38,404 nt of DNA, taken from the NCBI GenBank assembly GCA_964388455.1, contig CAYMAN010000020.1, positions 1 to 38,404 on the forward strand. Reading direction: 5' to 3'. Positions 15,566-22,254 of the stretch are shown piece after piece; position 1 is the stretch's first letter, and the number at the start of each line of letters is the position of its first letter. Made by a program: the position numbers and the translations under genes. The notes beneath the pieces are model-generated. The model saw only the letters and a program-made list of their open reading frames with translations, was not told the origin of the DNA and did no database searches. The stretch comes from JBBRWO01 sp964388455 (GTDB lineage: Bacteria > Actinomycetota > Coriobacteriia > Anaerosomatales > JAAXUF01).

Positions 15566-15922
15566 ATGTTGGACAAGGTGGCGCATCAGCGTGAGTGGTC
15601 AAAGCTGAAGGTCGAGCACACTCACGATCGTGATTCCATGAACAACTACGGCTGCTTCAACGTCGAAGCGACGCGCAACTGCAACTACATCTATAACTCC
15701 CGGGCCTGCATCAGCTGTCACAACTGCGACAGCCTGATCGAGTGTGTGCAGTGCGTTGACTGCCGCGACTGCGCCTTCTGTGTAGGTCTCAACGGGGCAC
15801 GCTTCCACATCCTCAACAAGGAGTACAACGAAGAGGAGTACTACAACCGTCTTCGTTCGCTCCAGGTAGACTGGAACGTACAGGCCTATGATCCGCTGAT
15901 TGATGAGTTCGGCATGCGGTAG
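15566..15922 (+). CDS. Cysteine-rich triplet-register protein, unknown function
   Basis: 118 residues from ATG 15566, with GAAAGGGT as ribosome site. It has ten cysteines, at 30, 39, 48, 51, 54, 60, 63, 66, 69 and 72. Every one falls on the same three-residue register, making a CxxC ladder at 48-54 and 60-72. The ladder is followed by CVGLNGARFHILNKEYNEEEY. I recall similar blocks (cysteine ladder, then CVGL and LNKxY) in uncharacterised proteins of candidate phyla bacteria, sometimes mis-named CaiB/BaiF. There is no signal peptide or membrane segment, so it is cytoplasmic. A regular ladder suggests a solenoid with cysteines in columns, or multiple metal / Fe-S sites; neither is proven. It has its own terminator. 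Confidence 0.75.
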   Translation: MLDKVAHQREWSKLKVEHTHDRDSMNNYGCFNVEATRNCNYIYNSRACISCHNCDSLIECVQCVDCRDCAFCVGLNGARFHILNKEYNEEEYYNRLRSLQVDWNVQAYDPLIDEFGMR

Positions 15923-15956
15923 TCCCGTCCCAGCGCTCGCCCGAAATCGCACTTCT

Positions 15957-15990
15957 GAGACGATCCGAGAGGGTCGTCTCTTGTGTTTTG
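15957..15990 (+). terminator. Terminator after the cysteine-rich gene
   Basis: GAGACGATCC (15957-15966) pairs with GGGTCGTCTC (15971-15980), with one wobble, around a GAGA loop, followed by TTGTGTTTT. Confidence 0.85.
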
Positions 15991-16030
15991 CGTCATCATG
16001 CAGTATGAGTATATGAGCAGTCACTCAGAT
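15988..16030 (+). promoter_or_regulatory. Promoter and operator of the metal-sensor/ATPase operon
   Basis: TTGCGT (15988-15993) and TATATG (16010-16015) with a 16-base spacer are the best -35/-10 pair. Over the -10 and start region lies an imperfect palindrome at 16011-16030, ATATGAG-n6-CTCAGAT (one mismatch per arm). ArsR/SmtB repressors bind such AT-flanked inverted repeats, so this fits autorepression relieved by metal. Inference from position and symmetry. Confidence 0.5.
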
Positions 16031-16041
16031 TGGAAACCATC

Positions 16042-16449
16042 ATGTTGACTCCGCTCAGTCCCGGTTCGAACCCAGACGATGCGTGTTCCACGACTATTGT
16101 GAACGCCGAGGCCATCGCCAGTGTGCGCGCACGGCGTGCCGATGGCGCCCTGGTCATGGCGACCACCGCGATCTTCTCGGCGTTGGCGGACCCGACTCGA
16201 CTCCGCATTCTTGAGGCGCTTTCAGCTACGGAGCTGTGCGTCTGCGATCTTGCCGAGGTGTGCGGTATCAGTCAATCAGGTGTGAGCCACCAGCTGCGGC
16301 TGCTGCGCGATCGCGGCTTGGTCGCCTTCAGACGCGACGGCAACCGTGCGGTGTACCGTCTCGCGGACTCGCACGTCGCAGAACTGCTGGCGCAGGGCCT
16401 CGCCCACGCGGCTGAGCGTACATCGACCGGACGCGGGGTGGAACGATGA
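16042..16449 (+). CDS. CadC/SmtB-type ArsR-family metal-sensing repressor
   Basis: 135 residues from ATG 16042; an earlier in-frame TTG (16030) would lie inside the operator. The winged helix contains ELCVCDLAEVCGIS (C66, C68, C74) followed by recognition helix SQSGVSHQLRLL. C66/C68 are the CxC metal site of CadC/ArsR proteins, with C15 a possible N-terminal partner. A second site is complete: D109-x-H111-x10-H122-xx-E125 matches the alpha-5 zinc site of SmtB/CadC. The protein should leave its operator when it binds Cd, Pb or Zn. Its stop overlaps the ATPase ATG (ATGA, 16446-16449), so both are translated together. Confidence 0.9.
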   Translation: MLTPLSPGSNPDDACSTTIVNAEAIASVRARRADGALVMATTAIFSALADPTRLRILEALSATELCVCDLAEVCGISQSGVSHQLRLLRDRGLVAFRRDGNRAVYRLADSHVAELLAQGLAHAAERTSTGRGVER

Positions 16450-18683
16450 CGCGTGTGAGCGGTGTTGATATCTCGGGTGCGTATCCGCATGAGGTGTGGC
16501 ATGTAACGGGGCTTGATTGACCCGATTGCGCGCGGACCGTGGCTAAGTCCGTATCGTTGGTATCCGGAGTCGTCTCGGCGGATCTGAACTTCGCGAGCGG
16601 CACTCTGCTGATCGAGTATGAGGCCGACGCGGATCCGCGAGGGCGCGTGGTCGCCGTGGTAGAGCGTTCCGGTCACGGCATCGTGCCTGTGGGCGAGACG
16701 CGCGAGTCCACAGGTGACGTTGCCTCGCGACCTTGGATGGCCCGAAACCGTACTACGATCGCGGTCGTGGGCTCGGGGGTGTTTTCACTGGCGGGTTGGG
16801 CGCTCGCGGAGATGTCGCCGCAGGCGTCTGCGGTTGCTTACCTGCTCGCGGTGCTGATGGGATTCAGTCTGCTTGCACCCCGTGCGCTCGCCTCCGTGCG
16901 AGCTCGCAGCGTCGACATGAACGTGCTCATGATGATCGCGGTCGTGGGTGCCTTTGGCATCGGCGCGTACTCCGAGGCTGCAACCGTCGTCTTTCTGTTC
17001 GCGCTCGGCGGCTGGCTCGAGTCCCGTGCGCTTGCCCGCACACGCAGCTCGATTCGCGATCTCATGTCGCTGGCACCCCAGATCGCGCGCGTACGCCGCG
17101 GTTCGCAGGTCGTCGAGGTCGGTCCGGATGATGTGCTGGTCGGCGAGCTCATCATCGTCAGGCCCGGTGAGCGCATTGCGCTGGACGGTGTCATCGCACT
17201 CGGTTTCTCGGCGATCGATGAAGCGCCCATCACCGGCGAACCGATTCCGGCTGACAAGTCGGCGGGCGATCCGGTCTACGCCGGCTCGCTGAACACCAGC
17301 GGACTGCTGGAGGTGACGGTCACGGCCGAGGCCGCGGATTCCACGCTCGCGCGCATCGTCTTCCAGGTAGAAGAGGCGCAGGCGGCGCGGGCACCGGTGC
17401 AGCTCGTCGTCGATCGGTTCAGTCGCATCTACACGCCGCTCGCAGTCGGGCTCGCGGTCGTGATCGCTGTTGGCGGGCCGCTCATCACCTCGGCGTTGCA
17501 GGGAGCTCCCGTTGGCGATCTGGCCCTGTGGTCCGAGTGGTTCTACCGCGCGCTGGTCGTGTTGGTGGCGGCGTGTCCCTGTGCGCTGGTGATTTCGACG
17601 CCGGTGACGCTCGTAAGCGCGATTTCGCGTGCGGCGCGCGACGGGGTGCTGGTCAAGGGAGGTGCCTTCCTCGAGCAGGCGGCACGTGTGCGTGCGATCG
17701 CCTTTGACAAGACCGGGACTCTCACCGCCGGTCGCCCTGCGGTCCGCAGAGTCCACGCCGAAGACGACCTTGATGCCGATGAGATTCTGGCGCTCGCCGC
17801 CTCCCTCGAGGCCAACTCCACACACCCGCTGGCCCGCGCCGTACTCGCGGAGGCGCAGCGGGTGCAGCTCTCTCAGCTCTCCGCGACTGATGTGGTGGAA
17901 CAACCCGGTCGTGGTGTCAGCGGCACCGTGGGCGGCAGGCGACTCCATCTGGTGAGCCCCATCTTTGCCGAGGAGCTGGTCCGCATCCCGGCTGGACTCG
18001 CGACACTCATCGAGGAGGCCGAGAACGCCGGCATGACGATACTCGTCCTCGCCGAGGACTGCCGCGCCCCACTCGGATTCCTGGGCGTGGCTGATGCGGC
18101 GCGCAAGGAGGCGCCCGTCGCCATCGCGGCGCTGAAACGGGGAGGCATCGAGCAACTGGTGATGCTCACCGGCGACAACGAGCGGACCGCAGCTGCGGTG
18201 GCTCACCGCCTCGGACTGGCGACTCACATGGCACGGCTCCTACCTGCCGACAAGGTGGTAGCCGTACAGCGGCTCAAGGAGCGCTGGGGAGTCGTTGCGA
18301 TGGTCGGCGATGGGGTCAACGACGCACCGGCGTTGGCGGCGGCCGACATCGGAATCGCCATGGGCGCGGCGGGTTCTGATACTGCTCTGGAGACGGCTGA
18401 TGTAGCGCTGATGGCAGATGACCTGACGGCACTGCCCGGATTCTTCGCGCTGGGCCGACGCACGCTTGCGATCATCCGGCAGAATGTCGCGTTCTCCGTG
18501 TTTATCAAGATCGTCGTGCTGGTGGCGGCCGTGTTCGGATACGCCAACATGTGGCTCGCTGTCTTCGCCGATACTGGCGTGGCGCTGCTGGTCATCGCCA
18601 ATGGCATGCGTCTGTTGGCGAAGTCCTCGGCAGGGAGTGGGCGCCTGGTGACGAACACCGAGAAGAGGACAAGGGAGGCGTAG
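16446..18683 (+). CDS. Zn/Cd/Pb P1B-type ATPase with in-frame TGA (candidate selenoprotein)
   Basis: 746 codons from ATG 16446, which overlaps the repressor stop. Codon 25 is TGA (16518-16520), read in HVTGLD-TGA-PDCARTVAKSV. This is the N-terminal heavy-metal-associated motif GxDCxxC with TGA in place of the first Cys; C28 is the second. HMA-like sequence continues on both sides in one frame (SADLNFASGTLLIEYE). A caller that stops at TGA would start at GTG 16539, inside the domain. The pump itself is complete: SLNTSG region, C377-P-C379, D421 in DKTGTLT, THPLARA, TGDNERTA, GDGVNDAP, and D709 in FADTGVALL, which aligns with the zinc-binding Asp of ZntA. It exports Zn, Cd or Pb, consistent with the CadC-like neighbour. 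Selenocysteine is a hypothesis; a nonsense mutation, readthrough or a base error are alternatives. Confidence 0.8.
16532..16552 (+). promoter_or_regulatory. SECIS-like hairpin downstream of the in-frame TGA
   Basis: GCGGAC (16532-16537) pairs with GTCCGT (16547-16552): five Watson-Crick pairs plus one G-U, closing a 9-base loop CGTGGCTAA. The loop begins 17 bases after the TGA and has G as its second base. As I recall the published bacterial SECIS model (loop 16-37 bases from UGA, 3-14 bases long, G among the first two), this fits. Short hairpins are common in GC-rich DNA, so the fit is suggestive only. Confidence 0.45.
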
Positions 18684-19043
18684 ATGAACAACGACGACTT
18701 CATGAGGTTCATGGCCTCGTGGGCGCTGGTGCACGAAACCGCCGACGAGGGCTGGAAGGCGGCCGTGGCACGCGGTGAGGGGCTGGAGACCGGCGACATG
18801 GATGCGGGCCCCGAAGCGTTTGTGGACGGGCTCTCGGCGATGATCGCCGAGCGCAAGGAGCAGCTCAAGACGGAACTCGCCGCCGGTGGTTCGCAGGCCC
18901 CCGGCACCCGTGCGGACGTCTCGCAGCATCTTGACGGTCTCAGCTTCGAGGTCGCCGAGCTGCGTGGCCGCCTGGAGTCGATGCAGGCCTCGCTCGACGC
19001 GCTGCTCGCAAGGACCGATCCGGCGGCAGACGGCGGGAAGTAG
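18684..19043 (+). CDS. Small helical protein upstream of ABC1 kinase (phasin-like?)
   Basis: 119 residues. The ATG follows the ATPase stop with no gap (TAGATG), and GGGAGG is the ribosome site. The whole chain is predicted helical by eye, and residues ~85-110 (LDGLSFEVAELRGRLESMQ) have the heptad pattern of a coiled coil. There is no signal peptide or cysteine. Small phasin-like coiled-coil proteins often precede AarF/ABC1 kinases in bacteria, and this gene sits 4 bases before one; that is the only basis for the suggestion. Its function is unknown. Confidence 0.7.
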   Translation: MNNDDFMRFMASWALVHETADEGWKAAVARGEGLETGDMDAGPEAFVDGLSAMIAERKEQLKTELAAGGSQAPGTRADVSQHLDGLSFEVAELRGRLESMQASLDALLARTDPAADGGK

Positions 19044-19047
19044 CGTC

Positions 19048-20403
19048 GTGGCTTCGCGTGGAGGACATATCGTCGCGGTCGCTTTGCGTCGCGGTTGGAA
19101 GGCGCTTGTGGGGGCCCGGTTCGGCTTCGCCCCGGCCACAGTGCGCCGCGCCACCACCGCACGCCAGCTGCGGCTGGGGTTCGAGGACCTCGGGCCGGCA
19201 TGGATCAAACTCGGTCAACTCATCTCAGTGCGCCCGGATGTCTTTCCGGCGGAGTGGGTCTTTGAGATGGAGCTGCTCTGCGACAGAGTCCCGCCGATGC
19301 CGACCGAGGCGATCCGCAGGATCATCTGTGCCGACTTCGGTCGCGAACCCGAACAGCTCTTCGCCAGCTTTGATGACACGCCGGTCGCCTCGGCATCGAT
19401 CGCGCAAGTCCACCGCGCGACACTCGCCGAGGAGTACCGCCCGGTTATCGGCGACGTGCTTCCTGCGGGCATGCAGCTCGCGATCAAGGTGGTGCGCCCG
19501 GGTGTCGAGGCGAGCATCATGGCCGACATCGACGCCGCCCGACCTATGATCGAATGGCTTGCGCGATTCACGGCTCTGAAGCGCTTCAACCTGCCGGCGC
19601 TCTTCGAGGAGTTCTCGCGCACGCTTGCTTCCGAGTGCGATCTGCGCAACGAGGCGCGCGTCGCTGATCGCTTCGCGTTCGACTTCTCAGACGACCCCGT
19701 GGTGTTCGTGCCGCGCATCGTGTGGCCGAGGGTGTCTCGGCGGGTGTTGGCGATGGAGTTTGTGGAAGGATGGCGGCTCTCGGACCTCGATGACGCGGCT
19801 CGGGCGGGCATCGACGGACGTGCACTCGCGGTCCACGGCGCCGACGTATTCATGCGGCAGGTGCTTGTTACGGGCCGATATCACGCGGATCTGCACCCGG
19901 CGAACATGTTCGTCACGCCGGACGGTCGCATCTGCTATCTCGACTTCGGCATCGTGGGAGAGACGGCGCCCGAGCAGCGAGACGCGATCGCTCAGGTGCT
20001 CGCGGCGACGGTGTACGGGGATGCCGACCGAGCCCTGACGTACTCGGCGAAGCTTGGGCTGATCGTTCCCGAGGCCGCGCGCGTTCGGGTCAGACGCCGC
20101 GTCGACGAGCTGATGGGCGAAACGCTGGCACTGGCCCCACGCGATGTCCGCGGCTTCGCGATCGGGTTCCTGCGCATCATGAACGACGAGCGCGTGGGGA
20201 TACCGATGGGGTTTGGGCTGCTGATCAAGGCGTTGGTCACCGTGGAGGGCGTTGCGAGAGCGCTCTATCCCGACATCGACATCACCGAGGCGGCCAAGCC
20301 GTTTGCGACGAAGCTCATCGCGCAACAGATGCTGGATCCTGCTCGGCTGCGCGACCGCATGCCAGCGGCGATACGGGCGGCGCTACGAGAGCTGGCTGGG
20401 TAG
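19048..20403 (+). CDS. ABC1/UbiB-family atypical kinase
   Basis: 451 residues from GTG 19048, with GGCGGGAAG upstream. Family motifs in order: WIKLGQLISVRPDVFP (the KxGQ motif), the A-rich loop VASASIAQVHRA, the ATP-site Lys in LAIKVVRPG, the Glu in RNEARVADRF, YHADLHPANMFV and ICYLDFGIVG. Bacterial members support isoprenoid-quinone metabolism and act at the membrane. This protein ends about 90-100 residues earlier than E. coli UbiB and shows no C-terminal transmembrane pair. It is probably cotranscribed with the small helical gene and possibly with the ATPase operon. The true target is unknown. Confidence 0.88.
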   Translation: MASRGGHIVAVALRRGWKALVGARFGFAPATVRRATTARQLRLGFEDLGPAWIKLGQLISVRPDVFPAEWVFEMELLCDRVPPMPTEAIRRIICADFGREPEQLFASFDDTPVASASIAQVHRATLAEEYRPVIGDVLPAGMQLAIKVVRPGVEASIMADIDAARPMIEWLARFTALKRFNLPALFEEFSRTLASECDLRNEARVADRFAFDFSDDPVVFVPRIVWPRVSRRVLAMEFVEGWRLSDLDDAARAGIDGRALAVHGADVFMRQVLVTGRYHADLHPANMFVTPDGRICYLDFGIVGETAPEQRDAIAQVLAATVYGDADRALTYSAKLGLIVPEAARVRVRRRVDELMGETLALAPRDVRGFAIGFLRIMNDERVGIPMGFGLLIKALVTVEGVARALYPDIDITEAAKPFATKLIAQQMLDPARLRDRMPAAIRAALRELAG

Positions 20404-20447
20404 GTAGTCGATCGCGCGCGGGCGACCGCGTTGGCGCTCGCAGCTCG

Positions 20448-21269
20448 CTACCCCTCGAAGCGCTCTTCGGTCGAGAGGACCTCGTTCATCGAGCCACTCC
20501 GGTAGCCGTCAAGGTCGATGGCGGCGTACGCGAAACCGGCGGTGCGAACGGCTTGTGCGATCTGGGAGCGAAACGCCCATGACGCATCCAGTTCGCCGGG
20601 AGCGATCTCGACGCGTGCGACATCGCCGTGAGCGCGCACCCTGAACTGTGCGATACCGAGGTCGACCAACGCGTCTTCCGCTGCGGCCACGCGCTCGAGG
20701 CCGTCGTCGGTGATGCGCTCGCCGTAGGGGAAGCGTGAGGCGAGGCAGGCCATCGACGGCTTGTCCCAGTTGGGAAGCCCCAGCTCATGCGCCAGATGTC
20801 GAATCTCAGACTTCGACAGCCCGACTTCCGCGAGAGGACTGATGACTCCCAGATCCGCGGCGGCTTGCCGGCCGGGCCTGTGGTCATGGCGGTCGTCTGC
20901 ATTTGCGCCGTCTGCGACAAAGGCAAGACCGTGTCGGTCTGCGACACGAGCGAGCAGGCTGAACAGCTCGGTCTTGCAGTGAAAGCAGCGGTCGGGTGCG
21001 TTGGCGGCGAATGCGGGATCGGCCAGCTCAGATGTTTCGACCTCGAGCAGGTGGAAGCCCAGAGCCGCAGCCAGCGCGCGAGCACCTTCGCACTCTCGCT
21101 CGGGATACGTGTTCGAGGAAGCCAGCACGGCGGCGGTGCGGTCTCCGAGCGCCGCATGTGCGGCAAATGCCAACAGAGTGGAGTCGATGCCGCCGGAGTA
21201 GGCGACGAGCACGCTGTTGAGCTCCTGAAGCCGAGCCAGGAGCGCGGTGTACTTGTCGGCAGCTGACAC
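20448..21269 (-). CDS. larE: LarE-type ATP-dependent sacrificial sulfur transferase
   Basis: 273 residues from GTG 21269; a GTG at 21338 is in frame but lies upstream of a strong -10 element. The PP-loop is AYSGGIDST (residues ~23-31). The family block ends in KPSMACLASRFPYG with C175, which corresponds closely to the Cys that donates its sulfur in Lactobacillus plantarum LarE. APDRCFHCK (C95, C98) is also conserved. LarE adenylates and sulfurates the pyridinium precursor of the nickel-pincer cofactor of lactate racemase and related enzymes. No larA, larB or larC is nearby, so the partner genes are elsewhere or the protein serves another sulfuration. Convergent with the ABC1 kinase gene. Confidence 0.85.
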   Translation of the reverse strand: MSAADKYTALLARLQELNSVLVAYSGGIDSTLLAFAAHAALGDRTAAVLASSNTYPERECEGARALAAALGFHLLEVETSELADPAFAANAPDRCFHCKTELFSLLARVADRHGLAFVADGANADDRHDHRPGRQAAADLGVISPLAEVGLSKSEIRHLAHELGLPNWDKPSMACLASRFPYGERITDDGLERVAAAEDALVDLGIAQFRVRAHGDVARVEIAPGELDASWAFRSQIAQAVRTAGFAYAAIDLDGYRSGSMNEVLSTEERFEG

Positions 21270-21285
21270 GTTCGCCGTACCCCTC

Positions 21286-21311
21286 TGTGAAGTGGCGGAA
21301 TGTGAAGTATA
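21286..21311 (-). promoter_or_regulatory. larE -10 element and flanking direct repeat
   Basis: On the minus strand TATACT (21311-21306) is a near-perfect -10 for larE. The sequence ACTTCACA occurs twice on that strand (+ coordinates 21301-21308 and 21286-21293), 15 bases apart, overlapping the -10 and the expected transcription start. This could be an operator; no clear -35 is present. Confidence 0.4.
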
Positions 21312-21389
21312 CCTGCTTCGCCCGCTGGGAATGAACACCGTGAGACGAACTCCGGCGAAATGCCGGTTGCAGACTACGGAGGAATCGCC

Positions 21390-21629
21390 ATGACGGGGCT
21401 GCAGGTATTCTGGGTAGTGTTCGGTATCGGGCTGTTGGTGGCGTTCTTCTTCGCGATCAGAACGCAGATGCGTCGCGGTGACACGGTTGCCGGGCCGGTC
21501 ACCCCGAGCGACATGGATAAGCCGCTAGGCGGGGAGTCTGCAACTCCCGACTATCACAAGGGTGAAGGCGAAGGCGAGAAGGTCGCCGACGAGTACGAGT
21601 CGATCACCCACACGCTGGGTCACGGTTAG
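21390..21629 (+). CDS. Small single-pass membrane protein, unknown
   Basis: 79 residues from ATG 21390, preceded by GGAGGA at ideal spacing. Residues ~4-25 (LQVFWVVFGIGLLVAFFFAI) form one transmembrane helix, followed by RTQMRR, which suggests the C-terminus is cytoplasmic. The remaining ~50 residues are hydrophilic (PSDMDKPLGGES, GEGEGEKVADEYES) and probably disordered. No family recognised. It is divergent from larE and converges on the adenosyltransferase gene, with overlapping stop codons (TTAG at 21626-21629). Confidence 0.65.
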   Translation: MTGLQVFWVVFGIGLLVAFFFAIRTQMRRGDTVAGPVTPSDMDKPLGGESATPDYHKGEGEGEKVADEYESITHTLGHG

Positions 21630-22201
21630 CTACCGAGTCTCCGCTCGGGGACGCGAGTATCGGGATCCCACAGCTCATCAATGATGCCTTCAATGTGGTT
21701 GGCATAGCGTGCACAGGCGAACAGTAGGTCCGACAGCCGGTTCACGAACGCTTCAACCTGCTTGTCCACGTCAACCTCAGCTGCGAGCGTCACGATTCGA
21801 CGTTCCGCTCGGCGCGCGATCGCGCGAGCGAGGTGGAGTCTGCATGCCGGTTCGCAACCGCCTTCGATGACGAAATGCGTCAACGGGCCGCAACGCTCCA
21901 TGAAGCGGTCGATGGAGGATTCGAGGTACTCGATGTCGGCTGCGTCGATCGTCGGCGTGGTCGCGGTCCGGTTCTCGGCGGGTGTCGCGAGCGAGGAGCT
22001 GCAATTGAACAGCCGCTGCTGGACGAAGTGCAGCACTTCATCGAGCTCGGAGTCGGTCACCGCTGCTCGCGCGAGCCCCACGGTGCTGTTCGCCTCGTCG
22101 ATCGTGCCGTACGCCTCGACCCGGGCCGATGTCTTGCTGACGCGCGTTCCGTCGGCAAGAGACGTGTCGCCGTGGTCCCCTCGGCGGGTGTAGATGGGCA
22201 T
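21626..22201 (-). CDS. PduO-type cob(I)alamin adenosyltransferase
   Basis: 191 residues from ATG 22201, set by AAGGAGGAG upstream. Signatures: YTRRGDHGDTSLADG near the N-terminus (ATP binding), EAYGTIDEANS, HFVIEGGCEPACRLHLARA and ARRAERR. It forms a trimer and transfers the adenosyl group of ATP to cob(I)alamin, giving coenzyme B12. No cobalamin synthesis or B12-dependent enzyme is adjacent, so it may serve salvage. It lies 53 bases downstream of glnD in the same direction and could be read through from the amt operon. Confidence 0.9.
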   Translation of the reverse strand: MPIYTRRGDHGDTSLADGTRVSKTSARVEAYGTIDEANSTVGLARAAVTDSELDEVLHFVQQRLFNCSSSLATPAENRTATTPTIDAADIEYLESSIDRFMERCGPLTHFVIEGGCEPACRLHLARAIARRAERRIVTLAAEVDVDKQVEAFVNRLSDLLFACARYANHIEGIIDELWDPDTRVPERRLGS

Positions 22202-22254
22202 GGGCTCCTCCTTGATGCGGTGGGACTCCATCGTAGCGCTCCTCGGCGTTGAGG

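Noticed and set aside
16539..18683. GTG 16539 as the start of the metal ATPase
   Set aside because: It has no good ribosome site and cuts through the HMA domain. The conserved sequence before it continues in frame across the TGA to ATG 16446.
20401..20447. Possible terminator between the ABC1 kinase gene and larE
   Set aside because: Only short GTCG/CGAC pairing is present and there is no T-run.
21352..21367. CCGGC-GCCGG hairpin upstream of the small membrane protein
   Set aside because: Short stem without a T-run; expected by chance in such GC-rich DNA.
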